Positions 18,986-27,678 of a stretch of DNA of 64,000 nucleotides are shown here, in pieces. The position numbers and the translations under genes were made by a program. The notes below the pieces were generated by a model. That model was not told where the DNA came from and searched no databases. It worked only from the letters and a program-made list of their open reading frames with translations. How positions within the stretch are numbered: position 1 is the stretch's first letter; each line of letters opens with the position of its first letter. Location of the stretch: the NCBI RefSeq assembly GCF_014694385.1, contig NZ_JAAOCA010000007.1:124001-188000 (forward strand), read 5' to 3'. This stretch comes from Pseudomonas typographi. Lineage in GTDB: Bacteria; Pseudomonadota; Gammaproteobacteria; Pseudomonadales; Pseudomonadaceae.

Positions 18986-21268
18986 ATGCTCAATACGCTG
19001 CGCAAGATCGTCCAGGAAGTTAACTCCGCCAAGGATCTCAAGGCGGCATTGGGCATTATTGTCTTGCGCGTCAAGGAGGCCATGGGCAGCCAGGTGTGCT
19101 CGGTGTACCTGCTCGATCCACAGGCCAATCGTTTCGTGTTGATGGCCAGCGAGGGTTTGAACAAACGCTCGATTGGCCGCGTCAGCATGGCACCCAACGA
19201 AGGCCTGGTCGGTTTGGTTGGCACCCGTGAAGAGCCGCTGAACCTGGAAGACGCCGCGGCCCACCCGCGTTATCGTTACTTTGCCGAAACCGGCGAGGAG
19301 CGCTTTGCTTCCTTCCTCGGTGCGCCAATCATCCACCACCGCCGCGTGGTGGGGGTATTGGTGGTGCAGCAAAAGGAGCGCCGCCAGTTCGATGAAGGCG
19401 AAGAAGCCTTCCTGGTAACGATGAGCGCGCAACTGGCCGGGGTGATCGCCCATGCCGAGGCCACCGGCTCCATCCGCGGGCTGGACCGCGCCGGCAAGGC
19501 CAGGCACCAGGAAGCCAAGTTCGTCGGCGTACCCGGCTCGCCGGGGGCAGCGGTGGGTACCGCGCTGGTGGTGCTGCCACCAGCTGACCTGGAAGTGGTC
19601 CCCGACAAAACCGTGGCCGATATCGGCTCGGAGCTGCAACTGTTCCAGCACGCGCTGGAAGGCGTGCGCAGTGACATGCGCACATTGTCGGCCAAGCTCG
19701 CCACGCAACTACGCCCCGAAGAGCGCGCATTGTTCGACGTGTACCTGATGATGCTCGACGATGCCTCGCTGGGCAGTGAGGTCACCCAGGTTATCAAAAC
19801 CGGCCAGTGGGCCCAGGGTGCCCTGCGCCAGGTAGTGGGAGAGCACGTCAGCCGTTTCGAACTGATGGACGATGCCTACCTGCGCGAACGTGCCTCAGAC
19901 GTGAAAGACCTCGGCCGCCGGCTGTTGGCCTACTTGCAGCAGGCCCGCCAGCAGACCTTGGTTTACCCGGACAACACCATTCTGGTCAGCGAAGAGCTGA
20001 CCCCGGCCATGCTCGGCGAAGTGCCTGAAGGCAAGCTGGTGGGCTTGGTATCGGTCATGGGCTCGGGGAACTCCCATGTGGCGATCCTCGCCCGTGCCAT
20101 GGGTATCCCTACCGTCATGGGCCTGGTAGACCTGCCCTATTCGAAGGTCGACGGCATCGAGATGATCGTCGATGGCTACCACGGCGAAGTGTTCACCAAC
20201 CCCAGTGAGATCCTGCGCAAGCAGTACTCGGCGGTGGTCGCCGACGAGCGCGAGCTGGCCAAGGGCCTGGATGCCCTGCGCGAGCTGCCCTGCGTGACCA
20301 CAGACGGCCACCGCATCCCGTTGTGGGTCAACACCGGGCTGTTGGCCGACGTGGCCCGCGCTCAACAGCGCGGCGCCGAGGGCGTGGGGCTGTACCGCAC
20401 CGAAGTGCCGTTCATGATCAACCAGCGCTTCCCAAGCGAGAAAGAACAGCTGGCCATCTACCGCGAGCAACTGGTGGCGTTCCATCCCTTGCCGGTGACC
20501 ATGCGCAGCCTGGACATCGGCGGCGACAAATCGCTGTCGTATTTCCCGATCCATGAGGAAAACCCCTTCTTGGGTTGGCGCGGGATCCGCGTGACCCTCG
20601 ACCACCCGGAGATTTTCCTGGTGCAGGCACGGGCCATGCTCAAGGCCAGTGAAGGGTTGAACAACCTGCGCATCCTGCTGCCGATGATTTCCGGCACCCA
20701 CGAGGTGGAAGAGGCGATGCATTTGATCCACCGCGCCTGGGGCGAGGTGCGCGATGAAGGCACCGACGTGCCGATGCCGCCGGTGGGGGTCATGGTCGAG
20801 ATTCCCGCGGCGGTGTACCTCACGCGGGAGCTGTCGCGGCAGGTCGACTTTCTCTCGGTGGGCTCCAACGACCTGACCCAGTACCTGTTGGCGGTCGACC
20901 GTAATAACCCGCGCGTGGCCGACCTCTACGACTACCTGCACCCCGCCGTGCTGCAGGCGCTGCAACACGTGGTCACCGAAGCCCATGCCGAAGGCAAGCC
21001 GGTGAGCATCTGCGGCGAGATGGCGGGTGACCCGGCGGCGGCGGTTTTGCTGATGGCCATGGGTTTCGACAGCCTGTCGATGAATGCCACCAACCTGCCC
21101 AAGGTGAAGTGGATGCTGCGCCAAGTCAGCTACGCGAAGTCCCGCGAACTGCTGGCCCAACTGATGAAGATCGACAACCCGCAGGTGATCCACAGTTCCC
21201 TGCAACTGGCGCTGAAGAACCAAGGGTTGGGCCGGATGATCAACCCGCAGGCTCCGAAAACGCTCTGA
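18986..21268 (+). CDS. ptsP: phosphoenolpyruvate-protein phosphotransferase, nitrogen PTS (EI-Ntr)
   Basis: 760 aa. N-terminal GAF domain (about 1-165) senses nitrogen-related signals such as glutamine in relatives; then the enzyme I domains. The phosphorylated histidine lies in SGNSHVAILARAMGIPTVMG (His364). The PEP-binding TIM barrel contains YRTEVPFMI, MRSLDIGGDKSL and GEMAGDPAA. It feeds phosphate to NPr and EIIA-Ntr encoded elsewhere. The last 29 bases overlap the convergent NRDE gene. Confidence 0.94.
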   Translation: MLNTLRKIVQEVNSAKDLKAALGIIVLRVKEAMGSQVCSVYLLDPQANRFVLMASEGLNKRSIGRVSMAPNEGLVGLVGTREEPLNLEDAAAHPRYRYFAETGEERFASFLGAPIIHHRRVVGVLVVQQKERRQFDEGEEAFLVTMSAQLAGVIAHAEATGSIRGLDRAGKARHQEAKFVGVPGSPGAAVGTALVVLPPADLEVVPDKTVADIGSELQLFQHALEGVRSDMRTLSAKLATQLRPEERALFDVYLMMLDDASLGSEVTQVIKTGQWAQGALRQVVGEHVSRFELMDDAYLRERASDVKDLGRRLLAYLQQARQQTLVYPDNTILVSEELTPAMLGEVPEGKLVGLVSVMGSGNSHVAILARAMGIPTVMGLVDLPYSKVDGIEMIVDGYHGEVFTNPSEILRKQYSAVVADERELAKGLDALRELPCVTTDGHRIPLWVNTGLLADVARAQQRGAEGVGLYRTEVPFMINQRFPSEKEQLAIYREQLVAFHPLPVTMRSLDIGGDKSLSYFPIHEENPFLGWRGIRVTLDHPEIFLVQARAMLKASEGLNNLRILLPMISGTHEVEEAMHLIHRAWGEVRDEGTDVPMPPVGVMVEIPAAVYLTRELSRQVDFLSVGSNDLTQYLLAVDRNNPRVADLYDYLHPAVLQALQHVVTEAHAEGKPVSICGEMAGDPAAAVLLMAMGFDSLSMNATNLPKVKWMLRQVSYAKSRELLAQLMKIDNPQVIHSSLQLALKNQGLGRMINPQAPKTL

Positions 21269-22001
21269 TCCGCACCTCGCCGGCGGCCTCGCCGAATGGG
21301 CCGAAGCTGCGCTCCAGCAGCACGCGTTCGCCGTTGGCATAGGCGTACAGCAGCGTGCTGGCACGGGTGCCGTAGTCGGCGCTCTTGATAAAGGCCGTGG
21401 CCAGCAAACGCTCAGTGGCCAAGCCCACGCCGGTGTCTGGCAAGGCGTCGTCGGGGGGCGGTTGGTCGTCGGCCAACAGTTCGAACAGCGCAGGCGGCTG
21501 GGCATCAGGCAACGCCGCTTGCAGGGCCGAGCGGGCGCGCAGCACTTTCGGCCAGGGCGTGTCCAGCCCGGCATTACTCAAGCCATATACCCCTTCGGGC
21601 AGCAACCGCGGCGCACTGTGGCTGGCCAAGTGGCAAAGCTGCTGGCCATCGCCGAGCAGCAGGTTGAAGCCTGCGTACTCCGCTGCCCGTTGCATCACCT
21701 GCTGCGCGTAAGCGGCCAATGGCTGGCTGGCGGTGAGAAACCCGGCTACCAGTTCGCCACGCGAGCGCGGCGCCCGCGGTTGCCCCGCTGCGCGGATGTT
21801 GGTCACCGCGGCGAAACGCCCATGTGGGCCGATGCCCAGCCAGGTACCACCAGCCTCCAAGTCGCGCCCGGCATATACGCCGGCCACCTGCGGCCAGGCC
21901 GCCAACGCGGCGCTGGGGCGCCCATAGAACTCATCGCGGTTGCCCGCCACCAGCAATGGAAGGTGGTGGCCAGGGCGCCAGGCGAATACGATCAGGCACA
22001 T
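21240..22001 (-). CDS. NRDE family protein (TANGO2-like)
   Basis: 253 aa. Starts MCLIVFAW and carries the NRDE signature in VAGNRDEFYGRPS, with the second-residue Cys typical of an N-terminal-nucleophile-like fold. Relatives include eukaryotic TANGO2, linked to haem or lipid handling; the bacterial role is open. The frame stays open upstream to 22100, but only the Met at 22001 gives the conserved N-terminus. Confidence 0.8.
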   Translation of the reverse strand: MCLIVFAWRPGHHLPLLVAGNRDEFYGRPSAALAAWPQVAGVYAGRDLEAGGTWLGIGPHGRFAAVTNIRAAGQPRAPRSRGELVAGFLTASQPLAAYAQQVMQRAAEYAGFNLLLGDGQQLCHLASHSAPRLLPEGVYGLSNAGLDTPWPKVLRARSALQAALPDAQPPALFELLADDQPPPDDALPDTGVGLATERLLATAFIKSADYGTRASTLLYAYANGERVLLERSFGPFGEAAGEVRIRAFSEPAG

Positions 22002-22224
22002 ACGGTAATCATTCCCTAATGTCACACGCTTAGGCTCGACTTTACGTGAATACCCAGCCGGTGCGTTCACGAAGTCGCGGGCTGTTTGTTCTGTGCCCAT
22101 CGGTTAACATGCACACCCCATGCAGGCGTTCATGCAATAAATTTCATCACTGCGTGGCTAGTGTGCGTTTGCCGCGCAGCGCATAGTGCCCGGCTACCTG
22201 ACGCCTTGATCTCGAGGACCCGCA

Positions 22225-23034
22225 ATGCTGCCTTACCCGCAGATCGACCCCGTCGCCGTCGCGATAGGGCCCCTGAAAATCCATTGGTACGGCCTGATGT
22301 ACCTGATCGGCATCGGCAGTGCCTGGCTATTGGCCTCGCGCCGGCTGCCGCGCTTCGACCCTACCTGGAACCGTGAAAAGCTGTCGGACCTGGTGTTCTG
22401 GTGCGCCATGGGCGTGATCGTTGGCGGGCGCTTGGGCTACGTGCTGTTCTATGACCTGCCCGCCTATATCGCCCAGCCCACGCTGATTTTCGAAGTCTGG
22501 AAGGGCGGCATGTCGTTTCACGGCGGCTTCATCGGGGTGATGCTGGCGGCGTGGTGGTTTGGCAAGCGTAACAACAAGGGGTTCTTCGAGCTGATGGACT
22601 TCATCGCGCCCTTCGTGCCCATCGGCTTGGGCGCCGGCCGGCTGGGCAACTTCATCAATGCCGAGCTGTGGGGCAAACCTACCGACCTGCCCTGGGCGAT
22701 GGTCTTCCCGCCGTTCAGCGACCCGGCGCAGTTGCCGCGCCACCCGTCGCAGCTTTACCAGTTCGCCCTCGAAGGCGTGGCATTGTTCGTTATCCTGTGG
22801 CTGTTTTCACGCAAGCCGCGGCCGACCATGGCGGTGTCCGGCCTGTTCGCATTGTTTTACGGTATCTTCCGTTTCGCCGTCGAGTTCGTGCGCATGCCCG
22901 ATGCGCAGTTGGGCTACCTGGCGTTCGGCTGGCTCACCATGGGCCAGGTGCTGTGCCTGCCGATGATCGTCGCAGGGTTGCTGCTGCTGTGGCTGGCTTA
23001 CCGCCGCCAGGGGCGCGTAGCCAGCGCGCATTAA
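22225..23034 (+). CDS. lgt: prolipoprotein diacylglyceryl transferase
   Basis: 269 aa, inner-membrane enzyme with about seven hydrophobic segments. Transfers diacylglycerol from phosphatidylglycerol to the lipobox cysteine of prelipoproteins. Family motifs: SFHGGFIGV, the Lgt signature [14 protein letters not shown] (catalytic Arg and Asn) and RHPSQLYQ. The 223-base gap before it (22002-22224) holds the divergent promoters of this gene and the NRDE gene and no further ORF I can support. Confidence 0.95.
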   Translation: MLPYPQIDPVAVAIGPLKIHWYGLMYLIGIGSAWLLASRRLPRFDPTWNREKLSDLVFWCAMGVIVGGRLGYVLFYDLPAYIAQPTLIFEVWKGGMSFHGGFIGVMLAAWWFGKRNNKGFFELMDFIAPFVPIGLGAGRLGNFINAELWGKPTDLPWAMVFPPFSDPAQLPRHPSQLYQFALEGVALFVILWLFSRKPRPTMAVSGLFALFYGIFRFAVEFVRMPDAQLGYLAFGWLTMGQVLCLPMIVAGLLLLWLAYRRQGRVASAH

Positions 23035-23044
23035 TTCGTATAGC

Positions 23045-23065
23045 GGCGGGGCGTGCCCCGCCTTT
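23045..23065 (+). terminator. hairpin with short T tail between lgt and thyA
   Basis: GGCGGGG (23045-23051) pairs with CCCCGCC (23056-23062) around a four-base loop, followed by TTT. A weak terminator or attenuator 12 bases before the thyA ATG; lgt-thyA co-transcription would require read-through. Confidence 0.5.
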
Positions 23066-23076
23066 GTGGACAAAAC

Positions 23077-24048
23077 ATGAAGCAATACCTCGACCTCGTC
23101 GCCCACGTGATCCAGCACGGTAGCCGGCAAAGCAACCGCACCGGCACTGACACCTTGAGCTTTCCCGGTGCGATGCTGCGTTTCGACCTCGCCGAGGGCT
23201 TCCCGGCGATCACGACCCGCAAGCTGGCGTTCAAGGCGGCCATCGGTGAAATGTGCGGCTTTTTGCGTGGTGTGAACAACGCCGCTGAGTTTCGCGCGCT
23301 GGGCTGCAAGGTTTGGGACCAGAACGCCAATGAGAACGCGCAATGGCTGAACAACCCGTTCCGCCAGGGCACTGACGACCTGGGTGAAATCTACGGCGTG
23401 CAGTGGCGCCAATGGCCAGCCTACAAGCGCATCGCCGTGAACGACCAAGCCGCCATCGACTTCAGCCAGGCCCAAGGGTTTGCCCCCATCGCCGAGGGCG
23501 TGGAGCATGGCGAGCGCTTCGTGGTGCTGTACAAGGCCATCGACCAAGTGCGCCAGTGCCTGGACACCATCGTCAACAACCCCGGCAGCCGGCGCATCCT
23601 CTTCCACGGCTGGAACTGCGCCCAGCTCGACGAAATGGCGCTGCCGCCTTGCCATTTGCTGTACCAGTTCCACCCCAACGCAAGCACCCGTGAGCTGTCG
23701 CTGACGCTGTACATCCGCTCCAACGACTTGGGCCTGGGCACCCCGTTCAACCTCGCCGAAGGCGCGGCCCTGCTTTCGTTGTTCGCTCGGCTGACCGGCT
23801 ATACCCCTCGCTGGTTCACCTACTTCATCGGCGATGCGCACGTCTACGAAAACCACTTGGACATGCTGCGCGAACAACTGCGTCGCGAACCGCTGGCCCC
23901 GCCCCGGCTGGTGATTGCCGAGCGTGTACCGGCATTCGCAGCCACCGGCGTGTACCAACCCGAGTGGTTGGCGCAGGTGGAGCCGGGGGATTTCAGCCTG
24001 GAAGGCTACGAGCACCATGCGCCGATGACGGCGCCGATGGCCGTTTAA
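23077..24048 (+). CDS. thyA: thymidylate synthase
   Basis: 323 aa. Methylates dUMP to dTMP with methylenetetrahydrofolate. Catalytic Cys in [15 protein letters not shown]-like loop [12 protein letters not shown]; nucleotide site in [26 protein letters not shown] near the end. This is the long Pseudomonas form (E. coli is 264 aa), with extra residues after [10 protein letters not shown] and in the [15 protein letters not shown] stretch. The start gives MKQYLDLV. FolA, which recycles its dihydrofolate product, is 6.4 kb downstream. Confidence 0.95.
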   Translation: MKQYLDLVAHVIQHGSRQSNRTGTDTLSFPGAMLRFDLAEGFPAITTRKLAFKAAIGEMCGFLRGVNNAAEFRALGCKVWDQNANENAQWLNNPFRQGTDDLGEIYGVQWRQWPAYKRIAVNDQAAIDFSQAQGFAPIAEGVEHGERFVVLYKAIDQVRQCLDTIVNNPGSRRILFHGWNCAQLDEMALPPCHLLYQFHPNASTRELSLTLYIRSNDLGLGTPFNLAEGAALLSLFARLTGYTPRWFTYFIGDAHVYENHLDMLREQLRREPLAPPRLVIAERVPAFAATGVYQPEWLAQVEPGDFSLEGYEHHAPMTAPMAV

Positions 24049-24287
24049 ATCAGGAAACCCTGCGTTAGTGGAGTGTGGGGTACCCAACGCTCGTTTCGAA
24101 AGCCGAGCGAGCTCGCCAGCTTGCGGCTAGCCTCGCAAGGTGAATGAGCCGGATGCTTCCACCCGCAGGTCATACCTCGCTACCCTTGCGCCTGTCGCAG
24201 CCCATTCAGCGACTTGGGCGTAGGAACCTAGAACTATCTAGGCGCGCACGTGCCGACCGTTCGACTGTAAGGCAGTTCGCTTGCAGC
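24049..24287. other. non-coding stretch after thyA
   Basis: No convincing gene. Small hairpins are present: CTTGCG (24120-24125) with CGCAAG (24134-24139), and CCTAGA (24227-24232) with TCTAGG (24237-24242). The only ATG-initiated frame (24144-24431, 95 codons) is Arg-rich, lacks recognisable homology and runs through the folded leader, so I do not call it. The promoter of the downstream leader RNA probably lies here. Confidence 0.5.
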
Positions 24288-24424
24288 GCGTTATGGCGGC
24301 TGTGCGCGGGCACGCTTTTGCGTGGCCGGGTGCCTAGCGTTCCGGTATTCCTACCCCGCGTACAGCTGCCACCCAAAGCCCGTAGGAAGACCTCTGGCAG
24401 CTCCATAACGCTAGGAGCAAGACC
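24288..24424 (+). ncRNA. structured leader RNA of the DUF3077-like gene (candidate cis-regulatory RNA)
   Basis: Helix P1 is 17 bp with two G-U pairs (24294-24310 with 24355-24371). It encloses hairpin P2 (CACGC-TTTT-GCGTG, 24311-24324) and hairpin P3 (24325-24330 with 24341-24346), giving a three-way junction. A competing 8-bp helix P4 pairs the 3' strand of P1 (24364-24371) with 24395-24402. A perfect 9-bp outer helix P0 pairs 24288-24296 with 24403-24411, ending one base before the TAGGAG Shine-Dalgarno element (24412-24417). Mutually exclusive helices at a ribosome site look like a switch. I recall similar leaders before DUF3077 genes in other pseudomonads, but have not checked. Confidence 0.6.
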
Positions 24425-24653
24425 ATGTTGACAACTTCAAACGCGTACCCTCGAACATCTGATCTGCGACGCCGAAGAGCTGCTTCGTTGCGCCCAAGCG
24501 ACTGCTTATGAAAGTGCCGACAACCTGCTCGGTAACCCACGGGACCATGCCGTCGCGGTCGTGCACTTGATTGAATTGGCTCGCAGGAAACTAGACGATG
24601 CGCTGCAGGCTCAAGCACAACATCCGTCGCCGCAGGCCTTTGTGGGGGGGTAG
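24425..24653 (+). pseudogene. DUF3077-like small protein, frameshifted
   Basis: ATG at 24425 follows AGGAG with good spacing, but its frame stops after 28 codons. The next frame is open from 24432 to the TAG at 24651 and reads LEHLICDAEELLRCAQ, then ATAYESADNLLG and VVHLIELARRKLDDAL, the helical pattern I associate with the DUF3077 family. A +1 shift at about 24449 would fuse both parts into about 75 residues. The usual N-terminal extension is missing. Either a decayed gene, a sequencing indel or a real frameshift site; decay seems most likely. Confidence 0.55.
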
Positions 24654-24698
24654 CGCAGGGTAAGCCAACCCTCAGCGGAGCGTTGAAGCGTTTTAGAT

Positions 24699-24741
24699 CC
24701 CATAGCCCGGCCGGTGGCGCTACTGTTCTAGCGCCTATGGG
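24699..24741 (-). terminator. cadR 3' hairpin
   Basis: Read on the minus strand, a 13-bp stem interrupted by one bulge of about 10 bases on one arm (24729-24741 with 24716-24722 and 24699-24705) follows the cadR stop codon by five bases. A short A/T-rich sequence comes after it. It is likely to end the cadR message and lies between the convergent DUF3077-like remnant and cadR. Confidence 0.55.
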
Positions 24742-24746
24742 TTAAC

Positions 24747-25196
24747 TCAATGCCCGTGTGACCGCCCCACGTGCGAATGTTCCACATCCGGCGCCATCAC
24801 GGCGCCGTTTTCTTCCAGCCGCTGCAGGATCGAACAGTGCTCGGTGGCCGATGGCCCGGCGCAGCGCTGGCGCAGTTCTACGAGCTGCGCTTCCAGCGCC
24901 CGCAGGCCGTCAATGCGCGCCCGTACATGGTCGATGTGCTCGTCGACCAGGGCGTTGACCTGCTCGCACGGGTCGATACGGCTGTCACGCAGGTTCAGCA
25001 GGCTGCGGATTTCGTCGAGGGTCATGTCCAGCACCCGGCAGTTGCGGATGAACGTGAGCCGCTCGGCATGGGCTTGGGTGTATTGCCGGTAGTTGCCGTC
25101 GCTGCGGGCGGGGGCGGGCAATAGCTGCTCGCGCTCGTAGTAGCGGATGGTTTCGACCGGGCAACCGGTGGCGTTGGCCAGTTCGCCGATTTTCAT
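24747..25196 (-). CDS. cadR: Cd(II)/Pb(II)-responsive MerR-family regulator
   Basis: 149 aa. N-terminal winged helix (MKIGELANATGCPVETIRYYEREQ is diagnostic of the family; residues 1-24), a dimerisation helix, and the metal-site cysteines Cys77 (DPCEQVNALVDEH), Cys112 (RQRCAG) and Cys119 (TEHCSI). The His-rich tail HSHVGRSHGH matches P. putida CadR. It represses or activates cadA by twisting the promoter in the divergent region and is probably autoregulated. Confidence 0.92.
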   Translation of the reverse strand: MKIGELANATGCPVETIRYYEREQLLPAPARSDGNYRQYTQAHAERLTFIRNCRVLDMTLDEIRSLLNLRDSRIDPCEQVNALVDEHIDHVRARIDGLRALEAQLVELRQRCAGPSATEHCSILQRLEENGAVMAPDVEHSHVGRSHGH

Positions 25197-25215
25197 GGCA
25201 ACCTCCTTGAAGGGC

Positions 25216-25246
25216 TTGACCCTATAGTGGCTACAGGGTGTGTACT
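25216..25246 (+). promoter_or_regulatory. cadA promoter with CadR operator
   Basis: -35 TTGACC (25216-25221) and -10 TGTACT (25241-25246) are separated by 19 bp, longer than the optimal 17, as expected for MerR-type activation. Between them lies the inverted repeat ACCCTATA (25219-25226) and TACAGGGT (25232-25239), which matches the known CadR-type operator. Confidence 0.85.
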
Positions 25247-25281
25247 TGGCAACCATAACCCGCTGCCAGGAGCTCACCACC

Positions 25282-27678
25282 ATGAGTGAACCCATTTTCA
25301 CCCGCGTTGCCCCGCCTGCCGGCCAAGCCCCGCTTGCCCCAGCGCGCCCGGCACCTGAAGGTGCGCATGGGCACGCCCACGGGGGATCTTGTGCCCACGC
25401 CCACGATCACGCCCACGATCACGATCACGATCACGATCACGCCCACGATCACGATCACGATCACGATCACGATCACGATCACGATCACGATCACGATCAC
25501 GATCACGATCACGATCACGATCACGGCGACGCTGGCCCGACCACCGTCACGCTGCAGGCGGGCGGCGATGAAACGGGCACCTTGAGCCAGTTTCGCATCG
25601 AGCAAATGGACTGCCCCACCGAGCAAACGCTTATCCAGAGCAGCCTGGGCAAGTTGGCCGGTGTGCAGCAATTGGAGTTCAACCTGCTCAGCCGCACCTT
25701 GGGGGTGCGCCATACGCTGGCTTCCACCGAGCCGATCATGCAGGCCATCGCGTCTCTGGGTATGAGCGCGCAGCCATTGGAAGGGCAAGGCGAAGACGAA
25801 GGCCCCGCGCCAGCCGTGCGCACGCCATGGTGGTCGCTCGGCGTGGCGGGGGTGGCCGCGCTGGCGGCCGAGGCGGTGCATTTGGCCGGCGGAGCACCGC
25901 TGTGGTTAACCGGCGCGTTGGCGTTGGTGTCTATCCTGGCCTGTGGCCTGGGCACTTACCGCAAAGGGTGGATCGCCCTGAAGCACTTGAACTTGAACAT
26001 CAATGCGCTGATGAGCATTGCGGTGACCGGCGCGGTGTTGATCGGGCAGTTCCCGGAAGCGGCGATGGTGATGTTCCTGTTCACGGTGGCCGAGTGGATC
26101 GAGGCACGCTCGTTGGCGCGTGCGCGCAATGCCATCGGCAGCTTGATGCAGTTGGCCCCCACCATGGCCACCATTCGCCAGCCAGGCGGGCAATGGTTGG
26201 AGGTCGACGCCAAGGCCGTGGCGGTAGGGGCTACCGTGCGTGTGCGGCCAGGGGAGCGGATTGCGCTGGACGGCGAGGTCAGCGCTGGGCAGTCGACCGT
26301 CGACCAAGCGCCGATCACCGGCGAAAGCCTGCCGGTGGAGAAAGCGACGGGCGACAAGGTGTTCGCCGGTACCATCAACCAGTCGGGTTCGCTGGAATAC
26401 CGGGCTACCGCCGCCGCCGGCGATTCCACCCTCAGCCGCATCATCCATGCGGTGGAGCAGGCGCAAAGCGCCAAAGCGCCCACGCAGCGCTTCGTCGATC
26501 GGTTTTCGCGCATTTATACCCCCGCCGTGTTCGCGATGGCCGTGCTGGCCGCCGTATTGCCGCCATTGCTGCTGGGCGGGGCTTGGCTCGACTGGATCTA
26601 CCGGGCCCTGGTGTTGTTGGTGGTGGCCTGCCCCTGCGCGCTGGTGATCTCGACACCGGTGTCGATCGTCAGCGGCCTGGCCGCGGCGGCCCGGCGGGGT
26701 ATCTTGATCAAGGGTGGGGTGTTTTTGGAGAACGGCCACCGGCTGAAGGTGCTGGCGCTGGACAAAACCGGCACCTTGACCTTCGGCCGGCCAACCCAAA
26801 CCGATTGGCTGGCACTGGATACGCGCATCGCTAGCGCACGCCTGCAGCAACTGGCGGCGAGCCTAGCGCTGCGCTCGGACCACCCGGTGTCACGGGCGGT
26901 GGGCCAGGCGGCGCCGGCTGGCGAGCGGGCCGAGGTAGAAGGCTTTGAGGCGTTGCCCGGGCGCGGCGTGAAGGGGCGGATGGACGGTGAGCTGTATCAC
27001 CTGGGCAACCATCGGTTGGTCCACGAGATGGGGCTGTGCAGCGCCGAGCTTGAAGCGCACCTGGAAGGCTACGAGTCCCAGGGCAAAACCGCGGTATTGT
27101 TGTGCGGCCCAGGCGGCGCGCTGGCGTTGTTCGCAGTGGCCGACACCGTACGCCCGGCCAGCCGCGAAGCGATCACCCAGTTGCATGAGCTGGGGGTGAA
27201 GACCTTGATGCTGACCGGCGATAACGCCCACACAGCCAAGGCCATTGCCGCGCAAGTGGGCATCGACGAAGCACGCGGCGACCTACTGCCTGAAGACAAG
27301 CTGGCCGCGATCGAGGCGCTGGTGGACCGTGGGCAGCAGGTCGGCATGGTGGGTGACGGTATCAACGACGCCCCAGCGCTGGCGCGGGCAGACCTCGGCT
27401 TCGCCATGGGCGCGGCGGGCACCGACTCGGCCATCGAAACGGCGGACGTGGCCCTGATGGACGACGACTTGCGCAAGATCCCGGCCTTTATTCGCCTGTC
27501 ACGGCGCACGCGTAACGTACTGGTGCAGAACATCGTATTGGCCCTGGCCATCAAAGCGGTGTTCCTCGGGTTTACCTTCGCCGGCATGGCCACCCTGTGG
27601 ATGGCGGTGTTCGCCGACATGGGCGTGAGCCTGCTGGTGGTGTTCAACGGCCTGCGGCTACTGCGCGCCGCTCGCTAA
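25282..27678 (+). CDS. cadA: heavy-metal-translocating P-type ATPase (Cd/Zn/Pb efflux)
   Basis: 798 aa. Exports Cd(II), Pb(II) and Zn(II) across the inner membrane. His/Asp-rich N-terminus (residues about 39-81, almost pure HD repeats); one HMA-like domain with EQMDCPTEQ; channel motif CPC in VACPCALVIS (about residues 449-453); phosphorylation motif DKTGTLTFG (Asp494); TGDN; GDGINDAP (about 691-698). The ATG at 25282 has an AGGAG 10 bases upstream. It is driven by the CadR-controlled promoter; the (HD)n tract is a presumed metal buffer. Confidence 0.93.
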   Translation: MSEPIFTRVAPPAGQAPLAPARPAPEGAHGHAHGGSCAHAHDHAHDHDHDHDHAHDHDHDHDHDHDHDHDHDHDHDHDHDHGDAGPTTVTLQAGGDETGTLSQFRIEQMDCPTEQTLIQSSLGKLAGVQQLEFNLLSRTLGVRHTLASTEPIMQAIASLGMSAQPLEGQGEDEGPAPAVRTPWWSLGVAGVAALAAEAVHLAGGAPLWLTGALALVSILACGLGTYRKGWIALKHLNLNINALMSIAVTGAVLIGQFPEAAMVMFLFTVAEWIEARSLARARNAIGSLMQLAPTMATIRQPGGQWLEVDAKAVAVGATVRVRPGERIALDGEVSAGQSTVDQAPITGESLPVEKATGDKVFAGTINQSGSLEYRATAAAGDSTLSRIIHAVEQAQSAKAPTQRFVDRFSRIYTPAVFAMAVLAAVLPPLLLGGAWLDWIYRALVLLVVACPCALVISTPVSIVSGLAAAARRGILIKGGVFLENGHRLKVLALDKTGTLTFGRPTQTDWLALDTRIASARLQQLAASLALRSDHPVSRAVGQAAPAGERAEVEGFEALPGRGVKGRMDGELYHLGNHRLVHEMGLCSAELEAHLEGYESQGKTAVLLCGPGGALALFAVADTVRPASREAITQLHELGVKTLMLTGDNAHTAKAIAAQVGIDEARGDLLPEDKLAAIEALVDRGQQVGMVGDGINDAPALARADLGFAMGAAGTDSAIETADVALMDDDLRKIPAFIRLSRRTRNVLVQNIVLALAIKAVFLGFTFAGMATLWMAVFADMGVSLLVVFNGLRLLRAAR
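25444..25524 (+). repeat. 13.5-unit CACGAT/GATCAC hexamer tandem repeat inside cadA
   Basis: An uninterrupted run of GAT CAC codon pairs (13 full pairs after the first CAC) encodes alternating Asp and His. Five more GATCAC units occur just upstream (25405-25440), separated by GCCCAC variants, so 18 GATC tetranucleotides lie within 120 bases. The unit is 6 bp, so slippage would lengthen or shorten the (HD)n tract without breaking the frame. Confidence 0.95.

Noticed and set aside
19895..21574. Open frame of 559 codons antisense to ptsP
   Set aside because: His/Gln/Val-rich low-complexity translation typical of antisense frames in high-G+C DNA; the NRDE protein uses another frame at its end.
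22807..24087. Open frame of 426 codons antisense to lgt and thyA
   Set aside because: Spans two well-defined genes on the opposite strand and shows no domain.
24144..24431. Plus-strand frame of 95 codons upstream of the DUF3077-like remnant
   Set aside because: Arg-rich sequence without homology; it runs through the paired strands of the leader RNA, which explain the conservation-like structure better.
25395..25524. Possible CRISPR-like array because of many short repeats
   Set aside because: Units are 6 bp, contiguous, without spacers, and in frame with the CadA protein.
25231..25881. Minus-strand frame with a long (VI)n stretch opposite cadA
   Set aside because: The Val-Ile repeat is only the reverse reading of the GATCAC hexamers; no start signal and no function is implied.
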